From: Streptomyces sp. S4.7
GTDB lineage: Bacteria > Actinomycetota > Actinomycetes > Streptomycetales > Streptomycetaceae
Reading direction: 5' to 3'
Length of the DNA: 64,000 bases
NCBI RefSeq assembly: GCF_010384365.1
Contig: NZ_CP048397.1
Coordinates: forward strand, 6,820,001-6,884,000
Below, piece after piece: positions 38,755 through 47,884 of the stretch. How positions within the stretch are numbered: position 1 is the stretch's first letter; each line of letters starts with the position of its first letter. The position numbers were made by a program, and so were the translations under genes. The notes beneath the pieces are model-generated. The model had not been told where the DNA came from, searched no databases, and saw only the letters and a list, made by a program, of their open reading frames with translations.

Positions 38755-41127
38755 TCAGTCGGCGTAGACCTCCAGTTCGGAGAGCTGCGCCGCCGGCCAG
38801 CCGGTGTTGGCGGTGACCGTGACGCGTACGTAGCGGGTCGGCGTCCCCGGCAGGTTGACGGTGGCGGTGTTGGCGTCCGACGGGTTGAAGGTGACGCCCG
38901 CCGAGGCCTTGAGCGAGGTGTAGGTCGAGTTGTCGGTGCTGCCCGAGACGCCGAGTGTCTGCGTTCGGGTCTGCCAGGCGGCGGCCGGCGGTAGCTTCAG
39001 CACCAGCCGGTCGACGTTCTTGGCGGCGCCGAGATCCACGGTGATGGATTGCGGGAAGGCGTTGTTGGTGCTCTCCCAGTAGGTGTTGGCGTTGCCGTCG
39101 ACGGCGTTGCCCGGGCCGTACGTCTGCGCCTGGCCGGTCGCGGTGACCGGACGGCCCTCGGCGAGGTTGCCCTCGTCACCCGGCGGGTCGGTGGGCGGGT
39201 CCGTCGGGTCCCCGGGGTCGGACGGGCCGCCGGGCACACCGCCGTTGGTCCACTGCGGCGCCGGCCACACGCCGGTGCAGGCGGGCGGGTTGGAGTACCA
39301 GCCGGAGTTGCCGCTGCCGACCTGGGTGATCTGGAATCCGGCCCCCACACAGTTGTGGATCTTGTTGGACTGGGCGATGTTGGTGGCCTTGACGTTCTCG
39401 AACGTGGCCTTGCCCGGTGCCTGGATCTGGAGGGCGTAGGTACCCGCGCCGTCTATCCTGATGTTCTTGAAGTTCAGCCCGTTCGTCGCACCCTCGATCA
39501 GATGGATCGCGGCGTACGAGCTGTCGAGTATCTCGGTGTCGGTGATGTTGATCGTGGCGTTGTTGATCGGTTCGTTGAGCCCGCTGAACCACACCGCGCC
39601 GACGCCGAACTGCCAGTTGAAGTCGTTGTTCCCGGCCCGGATCAGAGTGTTGCGCGCGGCGGTGTGGGTGCCCGAGACCGCCGTGCCCTGACCGGAGTTG
39701 ACCCCTGGGTAGCGGTTGGCGATGTGCAGGCCGCCGCCGTTGGTGATGGTGTCCGACATGACGTTGTCGGAGATGGTGATGTCCTTGCCGCCGTACGTGA
39801 CGATGTTGTTCGCCAGGATCGGCAGGATCACCGTGTTGAAGGTGAACTTGTTGTTGACGTTCGGGATGTTCTCCGCCCACATCGCCAGACCGTCGTCACC
39901 GGTGTTGCGGACGAAGGTGTTGGTGACGGTGGAGTTCGTGACGCCGTAGTGGAAGTTCACGCCGTCGGCCGTCTGGTCCAGGATGCGGCTGTTCTTGATG
40001 GTGAGGTTGTTCATCGGACCGTCGACCCAGACACCGCACTTGGTGTGCTGCATCCAGATGTTGTCGATGACGGAGTTGGACAGCGCCCCGCCGATCGCGT
40101 TGACCTGGTCGTTGTCCACGCGTTCACGGATGTCGCCGATGATGGCGAAGTCCTTGAGGGTGACGTCGCTGCTGCCGCCCTGGTTCGCGTACTTGCCGTA
40201 GACGCCCACCGCCTTGCTGCGGTCGGTGGGGTGACGGCCCTTCAGGACGCTGTACCAGGGGCCGGCTCCGGCGAGCGTCACCTTGTCGACCACGATGTGG
40301 TCGCGGATCTCGAAGTCGCCCTGCGGGATGTAGACGGTTCTGTTCTGGGCCTGCCCGGCCGCCACCGCCGCCTGGAACGTGGCGGTCGAGTCGGCGGCGC
40401 CGGACGGGTCGGCGCCGAAGTCGGCCACGACGTCCAGCGCGCCGGCGGGCTTCGCCTTCGGCGCGTCCACCAGCTCGAAGTCGGCGAGGTCGAGGGTGAA
40501 CGTCGGTGACTGCGCGGTCGAGGACACCTGGAGACGGACCTTGGTGCCGGTCGCCAGGGTCGAGCCGAACATGGTGCGCGTCTCGTCGTAGAAGTGGTGG
40601 GGGTTGGTGTCGCCCGGGTTGTTGTTGAACGGGTAACCGCCGTAGTACCAGCCGTACTTGGAGGTCACCGGCACGTTCTTGAGCTGATTGCCGTTGACAC
40701 GCACGTCGATCCCGGCGTCCCGCCCGGTGCCCGCGGCGTTGTCGGGCAGCGAGTAGCGGAAGGTCATGGCGTTGGCGGGCTTGGTGAGGGTGAACTCCAC
40801 GTACTCACCGACCGCGTCGAGCGTCACGGCCTGCCGTCCGGATGCCTCCGAGGGGTGCGATCCGTACAACCGGTTGGGGCCTATCAGGGTGCCGTTGGTG
40901 GCCGCGTACTCGGCCTCGTGCTCCACGAAGGGCACGGTGGCACCACGGCCGGGGATGCCGACGGGGGAGGGGGCGGGGACCCCGGCGGCGACGGCTGCCG
41001 GGGCGGCGGACATGACGACGACGGCGGCCGTCCCGGCCACCGCCGTCGCGAAGGCCAGGGAGGCGGAGAGTGAGGCGGACACACCGCGGCGGAGCAGGCG
41101 GCGTCTTGGGGGAGGTGTCACAGACAT
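38755..41127 (-). CDS. Secreted GH87-like (mycodextranase/alpha-1,3-glucanase type) beta-helix enzyme with CBM35-like and F5/8-type C domains
   Basis: A 790-residue exported protein. Signal peptide: RRRLLRRGVSASLSASLAFA to a cleavage near AAVAAG. Residues 60-190: carbohydrate-binding module (VPFVEHEAEYAATNGTLIGP, AVGEYVEFTLTKPANAMTFR). Residues 200-600: right-handed beta-helix (DVVADFGADPSGAADSTATF, TVYIPQGDFEIRDHIVVDKV, RILDQTADGVNFHYGVTNST, VRNTGDDGLAMWAENIPN) with paired aspartates typical of the pectin-lyase-fold glycosidases. Then a Pro/Asp/Gly linker and a discoidin domain (NLAEGRPVTATGQAQTYGPG to LSELEVYAD). ATG 41127 follows AAGGA. The most likely reaction is endo-cleavage of an alpha-glucan; GH55 is an alternative. 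It is divergent from the rhamnosidase. Confidence 0.82.
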   Translation of the reverse strand: MSVTPPPRRRLLRRGVSASLSASLAFATAVAGTAAVVVMSAAPAAVAAGVPAPSPVGIPGRGATVPFVEHEAEYAATNGTLIGPNRLYGSHPSEASGRQAVTLDAVGEYVEFTLTKPANAMTFRYSLPDNAAGTGRDAGIDVRVNGNQLKNVPVTSKYGWYYGGYPFNNNPGDTNPHHFYDETRTMFGSTLATGTKVRLQVSSTAQSPTFTLDLADFELVDAPKAKPAGALDVVADFGADPSGAADSTATFQAAVAAGQAQNRTVYIPQGDFEIRDHIVVDKVTLAGAGPWYSVLKGRHPTDRSKAVGVYGKYANQGGSSDVTLKDFAIIGDIRERVDNDQVNAIGGALSNSVIDNIWMQHTKCGVWVDGPMNNLTIKNSRILDQTADGVNFHYGVTNSTVTNTFVRNTGDDGLAMWAENIPNVNNKFTFNTVILPILANNIVTYGGKDITISDNVMSDTITNGGGLHIANRYPGVNSGQGTAVSGTHTAARNTLIRAGNNDFNWQFGVGAVWFSGLNEPINNATINITDTEILDSSYAAIHLIEGATNGLNFKNIRIDGAGTYALQIQAPGKATFENVKATNIAQSNKIHNCVGAGFQITQVGSGNSGWYSNPPACTGVWPAPQWTNGGVPGGPSDPGDPTDPPTDPPGDEGNLAEGRPVTATGQAQTYGPGNAVDGNANTYWESTNNAFPQSITVDLGAAKNVDRLVLKLPPAAAWQTRTQTLGVSGSTDNSTYTSLKASAGVTFNPSDANTATVNLPGTPTRYVRVTVTANTGWPAAQLSELEVYAD

Positions 41128-41472
41128 ACGTCCTTGCGGCTCGTGGGGACTCTGCGGACGCGAAAAGGGTAGAAGTGGCTCCGCAGAAAGTCTATGAATA
41201 TGCGCAAGAAATGAATGTTCAGCCAGAATTCCCATGTGCTGTGACGCAGCGAATTCCCGCTATACACCCGCAAGTTGGTCGCGGAGTCGATCTCCGGCAG
41301 GGTCAACGGCGTTGATCGTGCCCACACTTGGTGAGACCGGCGATCTCGCTCCGGACGCAAAACTCTCTCTGATGACAGCAAGAATTGATGTTGTCGCGGG
41401 CTCCCGCATCGGCCCCGTGCGCGCCTCTTGTGAGCCCTCCGTGGTCGGCTCTACGATTCTTGACACGGGACA

Positions 41473-41484
41473 TGAAACGATTCA
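41473..41484. promoter_or_regulatory. Rhamnose-regulon operator before the rhamnosidase
   Basis: TGAAACGATTCA matches the perfect palindrome at 52903-52914 in 11 of 12 positions. It ends 15 bases before the ATG of the alpha-L-rhamnosidase gene. Confidence 0.7.
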
Positions 41485-41499
41485 ATCAAAGGGGCGGGC

Positions 41500-44400
41500 A
41501 TGGGCATGGGCTGGACACGCAGAGGTCTCCTGGGCACCTCCGTGGTGGGCGCGGGCGCCGGGATCGTCTCGCTCGCCGCGGGCCCGGCGGCCTCGGCCGC
41601 CACACCCGCGAAGGGCACCGACCGCCCCGTCGGCGGCTTGCGCGTCGTCGCCCCGAAGGTGGAGTACGCGGAGCACGTCCTCGGCACCGACAACCCCGCC
41701 CCGCTGCTCTCCTGGGAGCTGACGGCCGACGGCCACGGCGCCCGGCAGAGCGCGTACCAGATCAGGGCCGCCACCGACCCGCGCGACCTCGCCAAGGGCC
41801 GCCAACTCCTCTGGGACACCGGCAAGGTGACCTCCGGGCGCACCGTCGCCGTCCCCTACGCCGGGCCCGCGCTGCCGCCCCGTACCCGCTGCCACTGGCA
41901 GGTGCGCGTCTGGGACGGCGACGGCGAGGTGTCGCGCTGGAGCACCGCCGGCTGGTGGGAGACCGCCCTCGGCGGTGAGAAGTGGGGCGCCCGCTGGATC
42001 GGCGCCGACGCCGCCGCAGCGCCTCCCGGCTTCGACGGCGCCTCCTGGATCTGGTCCGAGGGTGCGACCACCGGGGACGCCCCCGCCGGACCCGCGTGGT
42101 TCCGCGCAGGCCTCGATCTCCCCGCCGGAGCCGCCGTCGCACGCGCGACCGTCGTCGCCACCGCCGACGACGACTTCACGCTCCACCTCGACGGCGCGCA
42201 GGTGGCGCACGCCCCGCAGCAGCAGGACGGCTGGCGCACCGGCAGGACCGCGGACGTCACCGAGGCTGTCAGGGCGGCCGGGCAGCACGTCGTCCTCGCC
42301 GCCGTCGCCACCAACCGCGGCGGCGCATCGGTCAATCCGGGCGGATTCCTCGTCCGTCTCGTCGTGGAGACCACCGACGGGCAGACCCGCGATCTCGTCA
42401 CCTCCGGCGACTGGCTGACCGCCAAGAGCGAACAACAGGGCTGGCAGCGAACGGACTTCGACGACAGCGGCTGGACGGCCGCCACCGTCCTGGCCCCGTA
42501 CGGCGAAGGCCCCTGGGGCGACGGTGTCTCGATCTCGCGGCCCGAGGCCCCCGCGCCGCTGCTGCGCCGTGAGTTCGCCGTACGGAAGCCGGTCACCCGC
42601 GCCCGCCTCTACATCAGCGGACTCGCCTACTACGTCGCCGAGTTGAACGGCAGGCCCGTCGGGGAGCAGGTGCTCGACCCGGCCTTCACCGACTACGACG
42701 AGACCGTCATGTACGCCGTGCACGACGTGACGTCGCTCCTGCGCCGGGGTGACAACGCCATCGGCGTCACCCTCGGCCGAGGCTTCTACGCAATGACCAC
42801 CCCCAACGTCTGGAACTGGCACCGGCCGCCGTGGCACGGCGAGCCCCGCCTGCTCTGCCGGCTGGAGGCCGAGCACCCGGACGGCTCCCGCACCACCGTC
42901 GTCTCCGACACCGACTGGCGCATGACCGAGGGGCCCACCCTCACCAACTCCCTCTACGCCGGGGAGACCTACGACGCGCGCCTGGCCCCCACCGGCTGGA
43001 CACGACCGGGCTTCGACGACCGCGCGTGGCGCGCCCCCGGCGCCCAGCAGGCCCCGAAGGGCGCGCTGCGGGCCCAGCCGCACGACCCGATCGAGATCAT
43101 CGACACCATCACCCCCACCGGGATCAGCGAACTGCGCCCCGGTGTCCACGTGGTCGACATGGGCCGCACCACCGCCGGCTGGACCCGGCTGACCGTCAAG
43201 GCGCCGGCGGGCACGACGATTTCACTCATACACGGCGAGAAGCTCAAGGACGACGGCAGCGTCCACGCCGAGACCGGACACGTCCCCGGCCGCTTCCAGC
43301 GCGACGAGTACATCTGCGCGGGCGGCGGGCAGCCCGAGGTGTGGGAGCCGTCGTTCTCGTACAAGGGCTTCCGCTACGTACAGATCGAGGGCCTGCCCGC
43401 CCGGCCCGAGCCGGCCGACGTGCTCGGCCGGACCGTCCACACCAAGGTCGACGAGGTCAGCGCGTTCTCCTGCTCCGAGCCCTTCTACGAGACGCTCGAC
43501 AAGGCCATGCGCCGCACCCTTGTGAACAACCTGCACGGCATCCCGACCGACACCCCCATGTACGAGAAGAACGGCTGGACCGGCGACGCGCAGCTCGGCG
43601 CGCCCACCCTCGCGTACGGCTTCGGCGTCCACCGCTTCCTCGCCAAGTGGCTGGACGACCTGAAGGACAGTCAGAACGCGGACGGGCAACTGCCGGTGAT
43701 CGTGCCGAGCGGCGGCTGGGGTTACGGCGACCTCGGTCCGTCACCCGAGTGGACCACCGTCTATCCCTTCCTGGTGCGCGAGATGTACCGGGTGTACGGC
43801 GACGACCGCGTCGCCCGGCAGCACTGGCCGGTGCTGACCCGGTATCTGGACTGGGAGTTGGACCGTCTCGTGGACGGCCTGGCCATCACGGCGCTCGGCG
43901 ACTATCTGCCGCCCCGCTACGGCGGCAACCCGCCCGAGGACACCCGGCTGACGGCGAGCGCCTATCTGCACCGCGCGCTGGTGGACACCGCCGAGATGGG
44001 TGAACTGCTGGGCCACGACGAGGTGGCCGGGCGCTACCGCACGGCAGCCGCGGGGCTCAAGGACGCTCTGAACGCGGAGTTCCTGAACGACACCGGGCAC
44101 TACAGCACGGCGAAGGATCCGGACTACCGGCAGACGTCCAACGCGATCCCGCTCGCCTTCGGCCTCGTCCCCGCCGGGGCCCGCGCGTCCGTCGTGGACA
44201 GCCTCGTCGCGGACATCAGGGAACGCGGCGACCACCTCAACACCGGGGCGCTGGGCACCAGCGTGCTGCTGCGCGTCCTGTCGGCGCACGGCCATCCGGA
44301 CATCGCGCACGCCATCGCCACCCAGCGCACCTACCCGAGTTGGGGCTACTGGTTCGACAACGGCGCCGACACCATGTGGGAGATGTGGCAGCTCGACTCC

Positions 44401-44769
44401 CGCTCGCGCGACCACTACTTCCAGGGCACCGTCGCCCAGTGGCTGTACGAGAACGTCGCCGGTCTGCGCCCCGGCGACGACGGCTACCGCACCTTCACCG
44501 TCCGCCCGGACGCCCGCACCGGGGTCAGCTGGGCGCGCACCTCGATCCGTACGGTGCGCGGACCGGCCTCGGTCGCCTGGTCGAAGGTCGGCCGTGACCT
44601 GCGGCTGACGGTGAAGGTACCGGTCGGATCGAGCGCGGAGGTCCATGTGCCGGCCGACCGGAAGGACAAGGTCACGGCGCCGAAGGGCGCCACGTACGTC
44701 CGTACGGAGCCCGGCTTCCAGGTGTATCGCGCGGACCACGGCGCGTGGGACTTCGTGGCCCGCGGCTGA
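41500..44769 (+). CDS. Secreted alpha-L-rhamnosidase (GH78)
   Basis: A 1,089-residue inverting glycosidase. Tat signal: WTRRGLLGTSVVGAGAGIVS to about residue 33. Next come the N-terminal beta-sandwich domains (YAEHVLGTDNPAPLLSWELT; WIWSEGATTGDAPAGPAWFR; RARLYISGLAYYVAELNGRP), then the rhamnosidase core (PAGTTISLIHGEKLKDDGSV, VWEPSFSYKGFRYVQIEGLP) and the (alpha/alpha)6 barrel. The catalytic segment DTPMYEKNGWTGDAQLG lies at about residues 684-700 with Glu689 as general acid, and WGYWFDNGADTMWEMWQLDS comes later. ATG 41500 follows AGGGG; ATG 41506 is possible. It should release rhamnose from plant or microbial glycans outside the cell. Expression is probably controlled by the LacI protein encoded at 45051 through the operator just upstream. 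Confidence 0.95.
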   Translation: MGMGWTRRGLLGTSVVGAGAGIVSLAAGPAASAATPAKGTDRPVGGLRVVAPKVEYAEHVLGTDNPAPLLSWELTADGHGARQSAYQIRAATDPRDLAKGRQLLWDTGKVTSGRTVAVPYAGPALPPRTRCHWQVRVWDGDGEVSRWSTAGWWETALGGEKWGARWIGADAAAAPPGFDGASWIWSEGATTGDAPAGPAWFRAGLDLPAGAAVARATVVATADDDFTLHLDGAQVAHAPQQQDGWRTGRTADVTEAVRAAGQHVVLAAVATNRGGASVNPGGFLVRLVVETTDGQTRDLVTSGDWLTAKSEQQGWQRTDFDDSGWTAATVLAPYGEGPWGDGVSISRPEAPAPLLRREFAVRKPVTRARLYISGLAYYVAELNGRPVGEQVLDPAFTDYDETVMYAVHDVTSLLRRGDNAIGVTLGRGFYAMTTPNVWNWHRPPWHGEPRLLCRLEAEHPDGSRTTVVSDTDWRMTEGPTLTNSLYAGETYDARLAPTGWTRPGFDDRAWRAPGAQQAPKGALRAQPHDPIEIIDTITPTGISELRPGVHVVDMGRTTAGWTRLTVKAPAGTTISLIHGEKLKDDGSVHAETGHVPGRFQRDEYICAGGGQPEVWEPSFSYKGFRYVQIEGLPARPEPADVLGRTVHTKVDEVSAFSCSEPFYETLDKAMRRTLVNNLHGIPTDTPMYEKNGWTGDAQLGAPTLAYGFGVHRFLAKWLDDLKDSQNADGQLPVIVPSGGWGYGDLGPSPEWTTVYPFLVREMYRVYGDDRVARQHWPVLTRYLDWELDRLVDGLAITALGDYLPPRYGGNPPEDTRLTASAYLHRALVDTAEMGELLGHDEVAGRYRTAAAGLKDALNAEFLNDTGHYSTAKDPDYRQTSNAIPLAFGLVPAGARASVVDSLVADIRERGDHLNTGALGTSVLLRVLSAHGHPDIAHAIATQRTYPSWGYWFDNGADTMWEMWQLDSRSRDHYFQGTVAQWLYENVAGLRPGDDGYRTFTVRPDARTGVSWARTSIRTVRGPASVAWSKVGRDLRLTVKVPVGSSAEVHVPADRKDKVTAPKGATYVRTEPGFQVYRADHGAWDFVARG

Positions 44770-44786
44770 CCGGGAGGGGACCGGTC

Positions 44787-44834
44787 GTCCTCGATCGCCG
44801 GACGGACGTCGCAGCCCGTGCGGCGATCGAGGAC
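44787..44834. terminator. Terminator after the rhamnosidase
   Basis: GTCCTCGATCGCCG (44787-44800) and CGGCGATCGAGGAC (44821-44834) form a perfect 14-base stem with a 20-base loop, starting 18 bases after the stop. Confidence 0.75.
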
Positions 44835-44868
44835 ACGACACGGGGCCCGAGACGCACCCGGCGGCCCT

Positions 44869-45030
44869 AGGGTCTGTCGTTCGGATCTTGCCGGGCTCGC
44901 GGTCCCCGGCACGCACGCCCGCCGCGTTGTCGTCGGTCGGCACGGCTCCGCCATGCCTCCCTCCTCCGCCCTGCGATCGCACGCACCAGACCCCGCTCCC
45001 TGATCCGGCCTGATCCGAACGACAGGCCCT
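44869..45030. repeat. MITE-like element with 19-base terminal inverted repeats
   Basis: The left end AGGGTCTGTCGTTCGGATC (44869-44887) and right end GATCCGAACGACAGGCCCT (45012-45030) are inverted repeats with one mismatch in 19. The 124 bases between them have no coding frame of note. A 162-base size with long perfect ends is the form of a non-autonomous transposable element; the same end sequence is familiar from Streptomyces intergenic repeats. No clear target duplication is seen. It lies between two convergent genes. Confidence 0.65.
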
Positions 45031-45050
45031 GGAAGCGTGGTGACGGAGCG

Positions 45051-46088
45051 TCAGCTCCGGTGCCCGCCGCCGGCACGCGGCATCGACGACTCCCGCACCA
45101 CCAACTCCGGCTGAAGCACGATCCGCCTGTGCCGGTGGTCGGCCGCCGACTCCCCGGTCTCCTCGATCAGCAGCTCGGCCGCGAGCCGCCCCATCTGCGA
45201 GGCCGGCTGGCGCACCGACGTCAGCGGCACCGCGGCGGCCGACGCGAACTCGATGTCGTCGTACCCCACCAGCGCCATCTCGTCCGGGACGGCGATCCCC
45301 GCCCCGTACATCGACTGGAGCACCCCCAGGGCCAGCAGATCGTTCGCGCAGAACACCGCGCTCGGCCGGCTGTGCATCCCCAGCAGCCGCGCGCCCGAGT
45401 CGCGCCCCGCCGGGACGTCCAGCCGCTCCGCCTCCACCACCCGCAGCCGGTCGGCAGGCAGCCCGGCCTCCTCCAGCGCCAGCAGCGCGCCCGCCCGCCG
45501 GTCACGGCACTGCGAGAGATGTAGCGGCCCGCACACGTAAGCGATGTCGGTGTGCCCCTGGGCGAGGAGATGGCGCATCGCCAGCGCCCCGCCGGTGACA
45601 TCGTCGACGGACACCGAACAGCCCTCGTCGCTCGACACCACCCGGTCCACGAAGACGAACGGGATGTCCTGGCGCCGGAAGCTCTCCAGATTGCGGCCGG
45701 TCTCGTCGGTCGGAGTGATCAGCACGCCACGCACCCGCTGCTCGCTGAAGAGCCCCAGATACTCGGCCTCCTCGCTGCTGCTCTGCGCGCTGTTGCAGAG
45801 CATCACCCCGAGCCCGGACCCCCGCGCCACCCGCTCGGCGCCGGTGGCGACGTCCACGAAGAACGGGTTGGCCATGTCGAGCACCAGCAGCGCGATGATG
45901 CGGCTGCGGCCCGCGCGCAGATGGCGGGCCGACTCGCTCCGTACATAGCCCAGCCGCTCGATGGTGGACAGCACTCTCGCCCGTGTCTCCTCGGCCACCG
46001 AGTCCGGCCGGTTGATCACGTTGGACACCGTGCCGACGGACACGCCCGCCACCCGGGCGACGTCCTTGATACCCACCGATTGCGCCAT
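45051..46088 (-). CDS. LacI-family regulator of the rhamnose locus
   Basis: A full-length 345-residue repressor. The DNA-binding domain is KDVARVAGVSVGTVSNVINR with PDSVAEETRARVLSTIERLG; the ligand domain follows (IIALLVLDMANPFFVDVATG, GVLITPTDETGRNLESFRRQ, SAVFCANDLLALGVLQSMYG, LTSVRQPASQMGRLAAELLI). Its ATG overlaps the stop of the isomerase gene (TGATG), so it is the last gene of the rhaTPQSM operon. A regulator encoded inside the operon fits auto-regulation. Three copies of a TGAAxxGATTCA palindrome stand before the transporter operon, rhamnose isomerase and rhamnosidase and are the expected targets. The effector is probably rhamnose or a breakdown product. Confidence 0.92.
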   Translation of the reverse strand: MAQSVGIKDVARVAGVSVGTVSNVINRPDSVAEETRARVLSTIERLGYVRSESARHLRAGRSRIIALLVLDMANPFFVDVATGAERVARGSGLGVMLCNSAQSSSEEAEYLGLFSEQRVRGVLITPTDETGRNLESFRRQDIPFVFVDRVVSSDEGCSVSVDDVTGGALAMRHLLAQGHTDIAYVCGPLHLSQCRDRRAGALLALEEAGLPADRLRVVEAERLDVPAGRDSGARLLGMHSRPSAVFCANDLLALGVLQSMYGAGIAVPDEMALVGYDDIEFASAAAVPLTSVRQPASQMGRLAAELLIEETGESAADHRHRRIVLQPELVVRESSMPRAGGGHRS

Positions 46089-47506
46089 CAGTCAGTGACC
46101 TCCACCAGCTCCAGACCGCTCAGACCGCCCAATGCGCGCAGCTCCGGAATGATGTCGCCGGTGGCGAGCGCCCAGTGGTGCCCCACTCCGCTCGCACTCC
46201 ACGCGTCGGTCCACTCGCCCGGATCGCGGCCGAAGTCGACACGCGAGGTGGTGTTGCCGATTTCCAGCAGCGGGCCATCGACCACTTTACCCACCGCGGC
46301 GACCAGCCTGTAGCGACCGTCCCTGGACTGGCCGAGTCCCACCAGCGTCACCGGCCCCCGCCGTACGTCGCACTCGACGGACACGCCCCAGCCACGCTTG
46401 CCGTGGTACACCCCGAGACCGCGCAGCACCGGGCGGCGCGCGCAGACGGTCGGGTTGGCCGGCCCGTCGTGGCCCATCTCGACCACGCCGTCCCGGAAAT
46501 TCAGCGCCTGGAGTTCGGTGAAGGTGCCGCCCGCGCCCAGCCGGTCCGTGATCAGCATCGCGAGTGACGTGCGCAGCTCGTACTCCCCGCAGGCGGGGAC
46601 GCCACGCGCCGTCAGCAGCGAGGAACCGAGGATCATGCCCGCGCCCAGGCGTTCGTGGATCTCGCCCTCCAGGCCCCGGTGGTAGTACGCCAGTGAGTCC
46701 AGCCCGAAGTCGTCCACCAGCCGGTCGAGACCGACCGCCACCCTGGCCGCCCACACCAGGTCCTCCTCGACCACGGAGTCCGCGATCTCGAACGCGGCAC
46801 GCGTCTGCGCCAGCTTCGCCTCCACCGCCGCGTCGTCGGCCTTCATGGCGCGTACACGCAGATCGTCGAACTCCAGGACCTCCACATGGCCGCCGAGATT
46901 CGCCGGCACCATCGTCAGGTCGGTCGACACGTCGTACATGCCGGGATACAGATGGCCCATCAGACCGTGCCGGCCCGTACGCAGCATCCCGCGCACCCCG
47001 GCCGCCCTGATCCACCGGCCGATCCGCTCCCACGCCCGCTCGTCCTCCAGATACCCGGAGACCGAGCGGAAGGGCACCCCGACCCGTTCGAAGGCGTTCG
47101 CCATCTCCGGCAGGGGACAGGCGCCGCAGTACGCCAGCCACTCGCCGGTGCCGAACGTCGCGTGGTCCATCGCCTCGGTCGGCTGGAGATTGATGAGCAG
47201 CACCGGCGCGCCGCTGCGCTGGGCGACGGGCACCAGCATGGTCGCCGTCATATAGGTGGTGAGGAAGCCGACGATCAGATCGCAGTCGGCGGCGCGCAGC
47301 TTCTCGGCCGCCGCCGCCCCCTCCTCGGCGTCGGAGATGAATCCGACGTCCACGACCTCGGCGTCGGACTGCGCCAGACGGTCCGTCACCCGCCGCGCGT
47401 ATCGTCTCAGTTGGGGAAGGAGGTCGGGGAACTGGGGCCAGTACGCGCCGAGTCCGCCGGAGACGAGGCCGATCCGGGTACGGCGAGGCGTGGTCGGTGC
47501 GTTCAT
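46088..47506 (-). CDS. L-fucose/L-arabinose isomerase-family protein
   Basis: A 472-residue protein: RRTRIGLVSGGLGAYWPQFP, ADCDLIVGFLTTYMTATMLV, VLLINLQPTEAMDHATFGTG, EWLAYCGACPLPEMANAFER and YYHRGLEGEIHERLGAGMIL, with GEYELRTSLAMLITDRLG and DFRDGVVEMGHDGPAN-like segments. This is the fold of metal-dependent ketol isomerases such as AraA/FucI; the E and H residues of the manganese site lie in the GEYELR and GHDGPANP segments. It is co-transcribed with rhamnose mutarotase and the LacI regulator, yet a separate rhamnose isomerase is at 52941. So it either handles another deoxy sugar released with rhamnose, or has a different role. ATG 47506 is the start; the ribosome-binding site is weak. Confidence 0.85.
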   Translation of the reverse strand: MNAPTTPRRTRIGLVSGGLGAYWPQFPDLLPQLRRYARRVTDRLAQSDAEVVDVGFISDAEEGAAAAEKLRAADCDLIVGFLTTYMTATMLVPVAQRSGAPVLLINLQPTEAMDHATFGTGEWLAYCGACPLPEMANAFERVGVPFRSVSGYLEDERAWERIGRWIRAAGVRGMLRTGRHGLMGHLYPGMYDVSTDLTMVPANLGGHVEVLEFDDLRVRAMKADDAAVEAKLAQTRAAFEIADSVVEEDLVWAARVAVGLDRLVDDFGLDSLAYYHRGLEGEIHERLGAGMILGSSLLTARGVPACGEYELRTSLAMLITDRLGAGGTFTELQALNFRDGVVEMGHDGPANPTVCARRPVLRGLGVYHGKRGWGVSVECDVRRGPVTLVGLGQSRDGRYRLVAAVGKVVDGPLLEIGNTTSRVDFGRDPGEWTDAWSASGVGHHWALATGDIIPELRALGGLSGLELVEVTD

Positions 47507-47556
47507 GGGCGCTGCCCTCACTCTCTCCTGGCTGTGTCGTGCGGTGATCGCCTGCC

Positions 47557-47877
47557 TCAGTCGAGATGGAAGATCTCGGTGAGCGGCGCCATCGCGTCGT
47601 CCGGTCCCGCGCCGTTCAGCGATTCGAAGTACGGCGCCATCTGCGCCTGCCAGCGGGCGTTGACCTCCGTCGCCGCCATCGCGGCGCGGGCCGCTGCGAA
47701 GTCCTCGGTCTCCAGGTAGCCGACCAGCAGCCCGTCGTCGCGCAGGAAGAGCGAGTAGTCGCGCCAGCCGGCGGCGCCGAGCGCCGCGAGCATCTCGGGC
47801 CAGACGGCCCGGTGACGCTCGCGGTACTCGGCCAGCCGCTCCTGTCTGACCTTCAGTACGAAGCACACACGCTCCAC
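47557..47877 (-). CDS. rhaM: L-rhamnose mutarotase
   Basis: A 106-residue ABM-fold protein. CFVLKVRQERLAEYRERHRA, VWPEMLAALGAAGWRDYSLF, LRDDGLLVGYLETEDF and MAATEVNARWQAQMAPYFES are the family's conserved segments, with the active-site His in RHRAVWPE and the Trp/Gln-rich helix near the end. The enzyme interconverts alpha and beta anomers of L-rhamnose, giving the isomerase its preferred form. GTG 47877 follows GAGG. It lies seven bases after the receptor gene in one operon, so translation is probably linked. Confidence 0.95.
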   Translation of the reverse strand: MERVCFVLKVRQERLAEYRERHRAVWPEMLAALGAAGWRDYSLFLRDDGLLVGYLETEDFAAARAAMAATEVNARWQAQMAPYFESLNGAGPDDAMAPLTEIFHLD

Positions 47878-47884
47878 GGGGACC

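Noticed and set aside
41212..41221. TGAATGTTCA as a further rhamnose operator controlling the GH87-like gene
   Set aside because: The half-sites match but the centre is two bases shorter than in the three good sites, so the geometry differs.
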